Positions 47,901 through 58,885 of a stretch of 64,000 bases of DNA are shown here, piece after piece. This DNA comes from Sipunculus nudus. Lineage: Eukaryota; Annelida; Sipuncula; Golfingiida; Sipunculidae. Numbering within the stretch: the first letter of the stretch is position 1; the number at the start of each line of letters is the position of its first letter. The position numbers and the translations under genes are program-made. Below the pieces are notes generated by a model that worked only from the letters and a program-made list of their open reading frames with translations, was not told where the DNA came from and made no database searches. The stretch spans positions 53,356,079-53,420,078 of the forward strand of contig CM049309.1 of assembly GCA_026874595.1 (NCBI GenBank). Direction: 5' to 3'.

Positions 47901-50900
47901 CTGGGGGGGGGGGGGGGTGCAGGGCAGAGGGGAAGCCTGCTAGTAGTGGCCAAGCTGAGCCAAGGCAAGGTGCCTGGGGTGGGTTACATAATGAAGGCTG
48001 TATTACTAGGTGGACCAGATGTAAACAACACTTGACATGGTGTATGAAAACTTGAATAAAAGTTACTTTTTTTAAACAATTCCTTTGAAATTTCAGATTT
48101 TAAAAGATTAAATCCTTATGTATATATGCTGTGAAAATTAAATCAACAGTGCTTACAGGGAAAAAACGTGCCATTGCCAAAGTTGGACAAAATTTAAGGT
48201 ATTGATTTTTTATTTATGCTAATAACTTGAAAAATTTGCAAAATTCAGATCTAATTTTGGGTAAACAATTGAATCTTGATTAAATAAAGTTATATTCCTG
48301 ATAAAAAGTCTCCAGCTTCAGCAATTCTCATGTTAAGTGAGCAAATATATTTCCTGATTTTTAGCTCAGCTTACTTTAAGTCATCTGAGCTATAGTCGTG
48401 GTCCACTGTCCGTCGTCCGTCTGTCCGTCTGTAAGACTGGCACGTTTTGACACCATTGGACCTACGAATCCTAAATTTGCCATACAGTTAGATGTCCCAA
48501 AAATCTCCTACCATGCCGAAAATTGGGTCAATATGACTTTGTTCCTTCGAGATATTAAGGAAAAACCTCAATTTTTTATTAGAAATCTATTTTCACACTT
48601 CAGGACTGCCTAATATCAAAACCACTCATCTGGTTTTCTTCATATTTATCATAAATATTCCTCTATATAGTTCCTATGTACATGCCAGAAATTAAGTCAG
48701 TATTATTTAATTTTAAAAAGTTATGGGCCCAAACATAATGGACTTTGTAAAAAAATCAGGAAAGATATTTGGTCACTTAAGACCAAAAGTGTTAAAGGTA
48801 GGGACAACTTTAACAACTTTAATTGATCAAAATTTAATAGTATACCAAAAATTAGATCAAAATCTGTTAAATTTTTCTAAATATTGGCAAAAATATAAAA
48901 TTGGTACCTTAAATTTTGCCCAAGTTTGACCATGGCACGTTTTTTTCCTGTAAGTACTGTGGATTTAATTTTCACAGCATGTTTTTGTTAGCATTTTGTC
49001 TGTTAACACCAAAAATTTGAAACCAGTTGTTCAAAAACTGTAGATTTTATTCACGTTTTCAAGCACCATGTCACATCAAATTTACATCAAGCTAGTGTTA
49101 TGCAGTTTGCTAGAGCTCAGCTCCCCAGCTTCAGCTCTAAGTTCCTTAAATTTAGCATACAGTTAGATGTCTCCAAAATCCCCTACCATGCCAAGAATAT
49201 TATCACTAGGACTTAATACCTTCGAAATATTTATGAAAAACTTCATTTTCCATTAAAAACCCATTGTTACACTGTAAGACTGCCTAATATCAAAACCACT
49301 GATCTGACTTTGATCATATATAATACACATATTTTTCTATACATTCTCTATGCACATGTCAGAAATGATGTCAGTATTGCGTAATTGTTTTAAGTTATGG
49401 GCCCAAACATAATGCACTTTGTAAAAAATTAAGAAATATATTTACTCCCTTAACAAGAGGATTGCTGAAGCTAGAGATTTTTTTTCAGGGATGTAACATT
49501 ATTTAATCAAGGTTCAATTGAATACAAAAAATTTATTAGTATAAATATAAAATCAGTACCTTAAATTTTGCCAAATTTTGACCATGGCACGTTTGTTTCC
49601 GGAGAGCACTGTTGATATAATTTTCATATCATGCACACATAAGGATTTCATCTTTGTAGTTTAGAAAGCTGAAAGAAATTGGCCATATATTGTAGCTTTT
49701 ATTAATGTTTATATGAGACCATGTCAGACCCAGGCTTAATCCAGCCCCTCTTCAGTCACCTGTATGTTGACCTTGTTGACCTTTCATCAGATTATGCATG
49801 CTTGAGCGAAGCATACACTGGGGCAGCAGGCAGCTAATGCCCAGCCACAGTTGATCAAGGTGTCCAACCCAACTCATCTAGTAGTTGTTTTGAAAAACAA
49901 CATAACAATAAACAATTAATTAATAATTTTGTATTGGTTTTTTATAACAAATTAAAGAAAAATTAATAGAAAAGGAATTTGTTAGTTGATGAGTAACAGA
50001 AGATTAACTTGCAGTTACTGATGATGTAAGAATCTTGTATGGATGGATAGAATGTCAATGTCAATGTTATTCCTAATAACACCATGCAGTCACCTGTGGT
50101 ATTTTTCAGTGAAATTTTAATGATAAAAAAATAAATCATATTATTCATTACTAATCATTAGGGATCATATGAAGGAAATTAATGATAGACAAAGATGCAG
50201 TTGATAATATTAATCTAGATTCCTACTGTGTCCAGTGTGTAGATTGATGTGAAAGTAGTCCAAAGAGAATATATTACATTTTTTTTTAATATAAACTAAA
50301 GCCATTAAACCAGGTACTTATGATCATTATTTAAATTTGTGAATTTTGTATATTCTGGATTCTCAACATCTTTGTTTGGCTAAAACTGAATAAATACTAG
50401 ACATGGTGCAAATGCTTTGAAAATATATTTGAATACGAATATGAATATGTAGTGCATTAAAAAATTTTATTGCATAAGAATGGGAATTCAGGTAAAAATG
50501 AAAGAATTTGAATACCAGTGCAGATACTTTCAAAATGTATTCATGAATGCATTCATGAATATATTCTATAATATTATTTCAATAATAATTTCAGTTATAT
50601 TTTATTTTAAAAAATCATATGATTTTCTTATTATTTTTTTAATAAAAATTATATTGGCACAATATTTGTTATTAAATTTTAATAAATAGTTAAACTCTTT
50701 TATAATATGTGCTGCTTATAAGTTATATGGCCAAGTCAAAATCTGTGTGACAATAGCACTCCATTTTTTAATAAAATAAATGAAATCAATCCTCTTCCCT
50801 GTCTCCAAAGATACTATCAAAATCATACATAAGCTACACACCGAAAACTCATAATAAAGTTATATTTATTACCACACAAAACAAGCATGTGCCTCTTTCC

Positions 50901-53900
50901 CAATCATATTTTTTAACATATATAACAGCTGAGCGCCGTGACCCATGGGTCCCTTGTTAAAAAATTGCATTATATTTGGGCCCATAACTTCATAATAATA
51001 CCCAATACTGACCTAATTTTAGGTATGTGCACAGAAAATGTATGGAAAAATATGAATACTAAATATGATCAAAAACAGTTCAGTGGTTTTGATATTAGGC
51101 AGCCTTGAAGTGTAACAATGGCTTTTTTATGGAAAACGGAGGTTTTTCCTTAATATCTTGAAGGAACAAAGTCCTAATGACCCAATTTTCGGTATGGTAG
51201 GAGATTTTGGGGACATCTAATGGTATGCAGAATTTTGGATTCGTAGGTCCAAGGGTTTTAAAACGTGCCCTGATAATGGACAGACGGACGGACGGACGGA
51301 CAAAGGACCACGACTATAGCTCAGATGACTTATAGTCAGCTGAGCTAAAAATCATACAAAGAGCTGTCACATAGCATGGTGTGCTGATATTGTGGCTGTT
51401 TAAACATCATCAAAAACAATTACAAAAAGCTGTCGCAGAGCATGGTGTGCTGATATTATGGCTGTTTATTCATCACTCTCAAAAATCATACAAAGGGTTG
51501 TCACATAGCATGGTGTGTTGATATTGTGGCTGTTTATTCCTCACTCTCAAAGATCATACACAGAGCTGTCATATAGCATGGTGTGCTGATATTGGGGCTG
51601 TTTATTCCTAACTCTCAAAAATCATACAAAGAGCTGTCACATAGCATGGTGTGCTGATATTGTGGCTGTTAATCATCATCAAAAACCATACAAAAAGCTG
51701 TCACAGAGCATGGTGTGCTGATATTGTGGCTGTTTATTCCTCACTCTCAAAAATCATACAAAGAGCTGTCATTTGGCATGGTGTGCTGATATTGTGGCTG
51801 TTTATTCCTCACTCTCAAAAATCATACAAAGAGCTGTCACAAAGTATGATGTGCTGATATTGTGGATGTTTAATCAATATAAAAAATCATCACCTTAAAA
51901 ACATCATACAAAGGGCTGTCACATAGCATGGTGTGCTGATCTTGTGGCTGTTTAATCATCACCCTAAAAACATCATACAAAGAGCTGTCACAGAGCATGG
52001 TTTGCTGATATTGTGGCTGTTTAATCATCACCCTAAAAACATCATACAAAGGGCTGTCACATAGCATGGTGTGCTGATATTGTGGCTGTTTATTCCTCAC
52101 TCTCAAAAATCATACAATGAGCTGTAAAATAGCATGGTGTGCTGATATTGGGGCTGTTTAATCATCATCCTCAAAAGCCATACAAAGAACTGTCACAGAG
52201 CATGGTGTGCTGATATTGTGGCTGTTCAATCATCACCCTAAAAACATCATACAAAGGGCTGTCACATGGCATGGTGTGCTGATATTGTGGCTGTTTAATC
52301 ATCATCCACTAAAACCTTACAAAGAACTGTCACAGAGCATGGTTTGCTGATATTGTGGCTGTTTAATCATCACCCGTAAACATCATACAAAGGGCTGTCA
52401 CATGGCATGGTGTGCTAATATTGTGGCTTTTTAATCATCATCCACTAAAACCATACAAAGAACTGTCACATAGCATGGTGCGCTGATCTTGTGGATGTTT
52501 AATCATCACCCTAAAAACATCATACAAAGAGCTGTCACAGAGCATGGTTTGCTGATATTGTGGCTGTTTAATCATCACCCTAAAAACATCATACAAAGGG
52601 CTGTCACCAGCCATGTGTAAAAATATATATAGTGATCTGTGTAACCCCCCCTCCCCCCCCCCCCCCTGATTAAAAGTAGCCATCTCCTCATGAACCCGAT
52701 ATGTTTCTCATGAAGTTTCAAATATTTAATTCATTTAGTTAATTCATTACATTTCCCATGAAAGATAAATAGAAACATTATAAGTCACAAATCTTTGACT
52801 TATGCTCAGAAATTCAGTGCCTTAAATATCCTTATTCAGAGAAGAGAATGCAGAACACCAGTTTTGAGACACCAGCCAGAAGACATTTTATGGGATCTGC
52901 CATCGTGTTGATTAAAACTATGTCAAACGGAAATAGCATTAAGCTGATTCTTTTTTTGTTAACCTCTAGCAGGAAAGCCTTGATGAAGACCAACTGCTCT
53001 GCTTTTTCAATGGGTGGAAATAACAGGACTGCCTTATGCTTAAGGTTGTTTGTCAGAGTTAATCCAATTACATGCTAATACTGGGGTAGGTTCTCCAGCA
53101 TTACATACTGACAGCTAGGTCATAAAAAGTCAATTAATGAAATAGGGTTTTGTGTATTTAAGGTGCTGTGTGTCAGATTAAGCGCAGTCTTTGACAGAGC
53201 TCATTAGGGAGCAAGCTCTGGTTTTCAGCATGACAATTTTTTAATATTTGATTTTTGCTCATTTCCGGACTAGGCAGTTTTATTTGAATTGGAGCCTTTT
53301 TCACAGTTTGTATAAAAGATTTCATCAACATGTAATTGACTTTTTCACAGTCCAGCCATAGATATTAATTTTTATGTTCCTGGTAACTGGAAATAATTAA
53401 TAAACCATTGCTGGCAGTGGTGTGTGGAGTAGGGGGTTGAGGGGGGAGGGGAGGGGGGGGGGGGTGGGGGGGAGATGGTTGGAGTGTGAGTGTAATAGCC
53501 CATAAATGCCAATAAACAAAAAATTCCGTTTAGGGGGGCATTGTGTTGACATTGAAGAACCTGGTGCATTTTGGCACACTTTTACATGGTTGTATTGTTA
53601 AATGTGTCTTAGGAGTTGTAAATATTCATAAAAAAAAAATTAGCTAATATTGGAATAAAAGGTAGAACAATCATTTTAGGCAAAAGGAGAACAATGGAGA
53701 AAATATTCTCACAAACACATCTGAAAATATCTTTTGGTCAAAATGTAAAAATTATCATATAATAGAAGAGACACAGCATGGAAGTAATTAAGGATTAAGT
53801 TCATTCATGTTCTCTCTTCCCTACTTTTTTTTCTTTGCAACAGAGGGGGGGGGGGGGGCTGTATGGTCGTGCAGTCTTTCCACCCCTGACAAGTGTAGAC

Positions 53901-56900
53901 ATTATAAGCTTCTCACTGGCCACATTAAGGTTAAACAAGGGACCCATAGGTCACTGTGCTCAGCTGAAGTTGACCTTGAAGAATAAAACCTAAAATAATA
54001 TCAAATGGAGATGAAGTGTGAGAGGAAGAGGTAATATAGGCCATAGTTGGTTTAAAAATTAATTGATTCGTATTGATGAGCAAGAAATTGTTGCAAATAA
54101 TATTTTGTGACCTAACCATGTGTTTCCTAATCTGTACTATTCCCATGTTCATTAATTGGCTTTTTGATTAACTGTTAACATTTCAGTAGTTTACACATTT
54201 GTTCAATTGAATGTATTTTTTATAATATATATTATTAAATATATGTATTTTTATTTTATTTTATGAAATGTATACAGTTGAAATATAACTATTGACCCAA
54301 GTCCACAGATGAAAGGACTTGGTGGTGGTGGTGTGTGTGTGTGGGGGGGGGGGTGTAGAATGATGGGAGTTACAACATATCTGTATTATTATAGTGTATA
54401 TACATAGGATTTTCACTTAATTCAACAATGCTTACATGATAAAAAAGTTCATTCATAGTTACTTAATATTTAAAAAAAAAGAATATATGTATAGGAAAAA
54501 TATATGAAGTTTCAATTATTTCTTAATTTATTTATTTTATCAAATTTTTTTAAGTGCCTAAAGGAAAAATTTCATAATTAATATATATTTAATGATAAAA
54601 GAGAGGTGATGGACACAGCTGATTACTTTGTTCCATTCTCCTAAGGCAAGAATATGTTTCAATAAGATCTTAATTTTCCTAATCCAATTATTTTTTCAAT
54701 TAAATAAATTTTATACATTTGCAATAAAACTAATGTCCCAAGTGCACAGGAATCAATGGCAGCAGGAGGGAGGGGGGGGGGGGGGGGGAGATGGTGGGAT
54801 TGAAAACACTTCTGCATATACATACAGGGCAAACAAAGCCTGAACTCCAATTCTGCTGAGGCAGGAAAATAATGAACAAATGTTTGTATTAGAACCTTAA
54901 TTTTTTATCACATCATTTTTTTTTTATTATAAGTTTATATTTTTATACATTTCCAATATAACATATATATCTGAATATAAAAGTTGATTCATAATTCTAA
55001 ATTGTATCATCATAAATCTCAATCTTGTCAGATAACACCACATCATGCATAAAAATGTTTATTTATTGTTTACCACAAAAATATATCTTTTAAATTTGCA
55101 CAACAATAAATATCTAAAAAAATAATTGATTTAGATTTCACAGTTTTAAATCGTGCCTTTATTTATCCATAATTTGCTTCATATTTTATAAATTTAAGTA
55201 TACTGATGGGTTAAATTTTATTTATTAAAATCATTAAGAGGAAAACTGATTAAATTAAAACTTTAAAATGCTACATTTACACAACATGGCATCTTCTGGA
55301 TTACATCTTGAATTACTTCTTCAAGGAAAGTTTATGTATATTGGAGTGGAAACAGCATTACAATTAAGGAGATACAGTGAAAACAATAACATTTGCATAA
55401 CACTTGATGAGTTGGTTTTTTTTAGCTCAGCTGACTATAAGTCATCTGAGCTATAGTTGTGGTCCATTGTCCGTCGTCCATCTGTCTGTCTGTAGATGTG
55501 GCACCTTTGAAACCGTAAGACCTAGGAATCCAAAATTCGGCATAATGTTAGATGTCCCCAAGCCGAAAACTGGGTCTTTGCGACTACGTTCCTTTGAGAA
55601 ATTAAGGAAAAACCTCAATTTTTTATTTAAAACCTATTTTCACACTTCAGGACTGCCTAATATCAAAACGACTCATCTGTTTTTCCTCATATTTACCATA
55701 AATATTCCTCCATATAGTTCCTATGTACATGCCAGAAATTATGTCTGTATTATATAATTTAAAAAAGTTATGGGCCCAAACATAATGCATTTTGTAAAAA
55801 ATCTGGAAAGATATTTGATCACTTAACACAAAACATGTTAAAGCTATGGACTTTTTTTCCAGTAATATAACTTTAATTAATCAAAATCAAAATGTATACC
55901 CAAAATTAGATCAAAATCTTTTAAATTTTTTAAAATATTTACAAAAATAAAAAATTGGTACCTTAAAATTTGCCTAAATTGACCATGGCAAGTTTTTTTC
56001 CTGCAAGTACTGTGGATTTAATTTTCACAGCATGTTTTTGTTAGCATTTTGTCTTTTAACACCAAAAATTTGAAACCAGTTGATCAAAAACTGTAGATTT
56101 TATTCAAGTTTTCAAACACCATGTAACATATTGTTTACAATCCTCTTCCCTGTCTCCAAAGATACTATCAAAATCATACATAAGCTAAACAACAACTCAT
56201 AATACAGCTTATATTTATTACCACACAAAACCAGCATGTGAATCATTTCTAAATCATTTTTTTATCATATATTACAGCTGAGCGCCGTGACCCATAGGTC
56301 CCTTGTTTGGGGGGGGGGGGGGGGAGGCTTGGGGTGGTGATTTGAGAATAACTTTACACCTGTCACAGAAGGGGATCTCCCACATTGACTGTAACAAATC
56401 AGAAACCCTGGCATAGCTGACTTCCAGTGACCTGGTGTGGGAAGCTGCAGCTGGACAAAGCAAATGACTACAAGAGAGCCTAAAAAAGAACAATAACTAG
56501 CCTAATTTTTCAACAAATTAAATACTGTGAATGCTGTGAAAACTAAATTAATAGTACTCACAGGAAAAAAACATGCCATGGTCAGTTGGGCAAAATTACG
56601 CTCCCGAGGCAGCGGAAATCTTGCGCTTCTAAAGAAGCTACTGATTTTCACGCTGCCAGCTTTGACCGTTTATGATATATTTAGACACCAGATGGCGGTT
56701 CGTTGTTCGCTGAAAAATATGTCCGTATGATGCGACAAGCAGCCAACCAGATGCCAATAAACAAACACTCGACAGGCATCCTGGCTCTGCCCATAGCTGC
56801 GCTTCAAGCGGTGCTTGATGAGTTTACGGTCGAATTTTAATTGCTCCCTCTGCATTCTCGCATCATCGATCGATTCGATTATGACATTATGACTGTGTTA

Positions 56901-58319
56901 GCATAGCCATGTATCTGTTGTCTGCAGAACTGAAACCAGCCAGCGAGGTGTGCAAGCAGCCTTTGTTGTTACGTTTCGTTTGAATTACAGCTCACCGGCC
57001 GGGCATCCTATGTGCCCAAGGCCCTGAGCAAACCACGTCTGGGGCAATTCTCTCTTAGCCTGTGGCCTGTTACCGGGGCGATGAGCTGTCAATCAAAAGG
57101 AAATGAACATTATTGGCTCCGTGTATTCCTCGCTTGGCAGTGTCTTCCAGCACAAAGTCTCACCTGATTGGACAAAAATACAGTGCTCCCCTCTGGTGGA
57201 GCAATTCAGGATACCAGGTCATAACAAACAGCGCTTACGATATAGGTACTAGGCCTATAGTTAAAGCACTGTGTAAAGAGCGGAGGGCAAAATTTAAGGT
57301 ACTGATTTTTATTGTTATGCTAATAACTTAAAAATTTACAAAATTCAGATCTAATTTTTGGGATACAATTGAATCTTAATTCAACAAAGTTATATATTTG
57401 GGAAAAAAGTCTCTAGTTTCAAAATTTCATTAATTGTGTTAATTGTTAAGTGAGTAAGTATTTTTCCTGAATTTTTACCAAGTCCATTATGTTCGGCATA
57501 AATATAGGAAATATATAGGAGATTACTTCTGGTAAATATTAAGAAAAACAGATAAGTGGTTTTGATATTAAGCAGTCCTGAAGTGTGATAACAGGTTTTT
57601 AATGGAAATTTGAGGTTTTTCCTAAATATCTTGAAGGAACAAAGTCATACTGACCCAGTCTTTTGTATGTAGGAGATTTTTTGGGGACATCTAATGGTAT
57701 GCCTAATTTTGAATTTGTAGGTCTTATGGTTTCAAAACGTGCCAGTCTAACGGACGGACGGAATGACAACGGACAATGGACCATGACTATAGCTCAGATG
57801 ACTTATAGTCAGATGACTTGTCAGCTGAGCTAAAAATGCACCATGCCTGTTAACAGGTGGTATCTAAGAAAATATTAGTTGTGTGGTAACATGCTTAACC
57901 CAGAAGAAATGGTATATTCCCCAGTATAAAGTAACAAAAACAGTCCATTGAGTGCCTGCATCAAGTAAATAAGTTTTATATTACTACAAGTTTTTGCAAC
58001 AGAATTCAATTTTATACCTTAAAGTCTATAATAGCGTAAAAAAATTAATTTGGTGCCATCTGAGATGATCTCTATGGATAAAAGGTGTAAAGTAAATATT
58101 GATTTGGGAGATTTAAATTCAGTTTCCATTTCTTTTCAGTGGACAAAGGGAGATTTCATCATATCAGACAACTTGGCTGTTGGTCACGAAGCCAGTCCAG
58201 AGACACAGCTGCCTAGAAGCGAAGTTGGACTCCGCGTGATGCACAGGACAACGATCAAAGGCATTCATCCTCCAAAGAAGTCACGCGACACCACCTCACA
58301 ACCAAAAGAGGAACTGTAG
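36658..58319 (+). CDS. TauD/TfdA-family Fe(II)/2-oxoglutarate-dependent dioxygenase, four exons
   Basis: Exons 36658-37042, 39110-39249, 40380-40535 and 58140-58319 join in frame to 286 residues, close to E. coli TauD length. Active-site residues are present: GWHIDGSF (His102, Asp104), VGHEA (His243) and VMHRTT (Arg263, matching the 2-oxoglutarate-binding Arg in the MHR of TauD). N-terminal FYQLTPLKLGAEVRGVKL and ILVFRDQGDIS are typical of the family, as is KKGDT before exon 2. The enzyme should hydroxylate a small substrate using O2 and 2-oxoglutarate; the substrate is not predictable. An upstream in-frame ATG at 36586 would add a basic, acid-free 24-residue leader that could be a mitochondrial presequence. 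Intron 3 is 17.6 kb and repeat-filled. The family is sure; the substrate is not. Confidence 0.9.
37661..37842. mobile_element. Tc1/mariner-like MITE, 182 bp
   Basis: Ends TACAGTGAAACCTGT and ACAGGTTCTACTGTA are inverted repeats bounded by TA, as in Tc1/mariner target sites. Lies in intron 1 of the dioxygenase. The inside is a diverged palindrome with GGTGGTCTTA motifs; no ORF. Confidence 0.75.
38138..38725. mobile_element. Dispersed element of the GACTTGGACTC family
   Basis: Clusters of ACTTGGACTC and GACTCAGAC-type motifs in both orientations at the two ends, with an unrelated centre. Resembles 58463-58885 and the fragment at 31743. Probably a non-autonomous element with inverted ends; class unknown. 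Confidence 0.5.
39110..39249 (+). CDS. Dioxygenase exon 2
   Basis: The acceptor TTTGCTTTGCAG ends at 39109 and the donor CCAG|GTCAGT follows 39249. It encodes VFAPLTELIEGLDEQKRDRW and ends HPLIYPHPLTGHQ, the family's substrate-side segment with the usual HP..HP.TG pattern. Confidence 0.9.
39264..39610. repeat. SINE-like dispersed repeat, copy 1
   Basis: Starts AACTAGAAAGTAGTCAGAGA, includes GCACCTCCACC, ends near ACAAACCAATTAAGTAATAA. Diverged counterpart at 41562-41910 in the same orientation. No pol III boxes or tRNA-like head confirmed. Confidence 0.55.
39621..40102. mobile_element. Tc1/mariner-like MITE, 482 bp
   Basis: Ends TACAGTGGAACCTGTCTGAA and CACAGGTTTCACTGTA are inverted and TA-bounded; AAGACCACC and GGTGGTCTT extend the inverted match. 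A poly-G tract (39966-39988) sits inside. Confidence 0.75.
40380..40535 (+). CDS. Dioxygenase exon 3
   Basis: The acceptor TATAATTTCAG ends at 40379 and the donor ATAAG|GTAAAA follows 40535. It has exactly 52 codons (phase 0 to 0), including CFHLGMTEAFIWDY and ETVQILKEIHHEFV. Confidence 0.9.
41562..41910. repeat. SINE-like dispersed repeat, copy 2
   Basis: Starts AACTAGAGAGCAATCAGAGA, includes GCACCTCCACC, ends near ACAAATCAACCAATTAACTA. Pairs with 39264-39610. Confidence 0.55.
42600..44890. other. Intron 3 of the dioxygenase, unique part
   Basis: AT-rich, no coding exon recognised. A CpG-richer patch at 44400-44580 has overlapping short ORFs on both strands without motifs. Confidence 0.4.
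44895..44945. repeat. (TA)n microsatellite
   Basis: About 25 TA units. Confidence 0.95.
46294..46910 (-). repeat. Dispersed repeat, GGGACCCATGGGTC family, copy 2
   Basis: Inverted copy of 50220-50958: starts AACAAGGGACCCATGGGTC and continues through GGAGACAGGGAAGAG to GAGAATCCAGAATAT. A second AAAGGACCCATGGGTC end follows at once (46911), so two members may lie head to tail. Confidence 0.75.
48126..48980. mobile_element. Fold-back element with about 230-bp inverted arms
   Basis: The left arm from 48126 (ATGCTGTGAAAATTAAATC) and right arm ending 48980 (GATTTAATTTTCACAGCAT) are reverse complements over about 230 bp. The core (48359-48745) opens with a near-palindrome TTTAGCTCAGCTTACTTTAA followed by GTCCGTCGTCCGTC. 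It lies in intron 3 of the dioxygenase. No transposase. Confidence 0.75.
49120..49640 (+). repeat. Partial second copy of the fold-back element
   Basis: Repeats the core (AGACTGCCTAATATCAAAAC) and right arm of the 48126-48980 element, with an AATTTTCATATCATG end near 49635. Confidence 0.65.
50220..50958 (+). repeat. Dispersed repeat, GGGACCCATGGGTC family, copy 3
   Basis: Ends CAGCTGAGCGCCGTGACCCA followed by TGGGTCCCTTGTT. Collinear with the copies at 32880 and (inverted) 46294; a short end fragment recurs at 56125-56308. Confidence 0.8.
50959..51351 (-). repeat. Inverted fold-back arm, AGCTCAG-ended
   Basis: Reverse complement of 48361-48740: runs from GCCCATAACTT to GGACGGACGGACGGACAAAG and ends GTCAGCTGAGCTAAAAA. 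Together with 48359 it encloses about 3 kb between inverted AGCTCAG termini. Confidence 0.75.
51350..52620. repeat. 65-bp tandem array, about 19 copies
   Basis: Unit core CATACAAAGAGCTGTCACAT then AGCATGGTGTGCTGATATTG and TGGCTGTTTAATCATCACC. A lone unit of the same sequence sits at 46215-46292, directly before the inserted repeats, so the array was probably split by them. Short ORFs over the array are artefacts. Confidence 0.9.
52640..55420. other. Dioxygenase intron 3, poly-G/C tracts, no gene
   Basis: Homopolymer tracts near 52646-52667, 53430-53472, 53846-53859 and 54770-54789. An AACAAGGGACCCATAGGTCA fragment at 53935 belongs to the GGGACCCATGGGTC family. No exon seen. Confidence 0.5.
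55422..56034 (+). mobile_element. Fold-back family copy, AGCTCAG end to CACAGCATG end
   Basis: Begins TTTAGCTCAGCTGACTATAA and GTCATCTGAGCTATAG with GTCCGTCGTCC; ends TTTAATTTTCACAGCATG. Same order as the right half of the 48126-48980 element. Confidence 0.7.
56527..57838. mobile_element. Fold-back family copy carrying a 687-bp insert
   Basis: Left end ATGCTGTGAAAACTAAATTA and right end GTCAGCTGAGCTAAAAAT. The left arm is split at GGGCAAAATT by CpG-rich unique sequence (56598-57284) and then resumes with TAAGGTACTGATTTTT, as in the other copies. Confidence 0.7.
56598..57284. mobile_element. CpG-rich insert with 10-bp target duplication
   Basis: Flanked on both sides by GGGCAAAATT (56588-56597, 57285-57294). 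Much richer in CG than anything nearby; no long ORF, poly(A) tail or extended inverted repeat. Termini share only CGCTC/GAGCG. Class unknown. Confidence 0.65.
58140..58319 (+). CDS. Dioxygenase exon 4 (C terminus and stop)
   Basis: The acceptor ATTTCTTTTCAG ends at 58139. It encodes WTKGDFIISDNLAVGHEAS with the distal iron-binding His, then GLRVMHRTTIKG with the 2-oxoglutarate Arg, a polar tail, and TAG at 58317. Joined across a 17.6-kb intron on frame and family order. Confidence 0.9.
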   Translation, partial: WTKGDFIISDNLAVGHEASPETQLPRSEVGLRVMHRTTIKGIHPPKKSRDTTSQPKEEL

Positions 58320-58462
58320 CATGTAGATTTTAGCAACTGACACTCTGCTGGTCAAACCAAGCGTTCATCCTTGCATGCTTCCTAAGGTTTTCATTTCATC
58401 GATCTAAGCTTAAGCTGTAAAATCTTAATTAAACTAATGAACATGGTATTTATCAGTGGTGT

Positions 58463-58885
58463 TGGACTTGAGTCTGAACTCAAGACTTAATGATCCTGGC
58501 ATTGGAAATGAAAAGGACTTGAAAAAACCTGGCCAAGTCCATCTTGACTCTAGGAGCAGGAAAAAAAGCTATGTCACTTACTATAGAGACTCGTACATGT
58601 GAGAACTAAAATAATATTACCAAAAAGGACTATATATATCATGCTGTAGCTCTGCATTTGGAGCTAAATATTAAAAAGCATGTGTAAATGAACATTAAAT
58701 ATACATCTCAAATTTCCATTTCCACATCAAATTCATTAAAGAGAGATTGTTACTGGACTCAGGACTTGAAACTCGTTCCAAATAACTTTGACTTGAAGGG
58801 GGACTTTGATTCAAATATCAATGAATGGACTTGAATTTGAGACTTGGACCTGGATGGTATGGACTCAACTACATCATTGGTGTTT
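58463..58885. mobile_element. GACTTGGACTC-family element in the 3' UTR
   Basis: Left end GTGGTGTTGGACTTGAGTCT and right end GGACTCAACTACATCATTGG are roughly inverted. Internal GACTTGAAAC and TGGACTTGAAT motifs match the copy at 38138. Confidence 0.5.

Noticed and set aside
48398..48929. Short ORFs, also 55404-55757 and 57599-57784
   Set aside because: All lie in arms or cores of the AGCTCAG fold-back repeats and are not independent genes.
51651..52683. ORFs with repeated SPLYDVFRVMIKQPQ
   Set aside because: Translation of the 65-bp tandem array.
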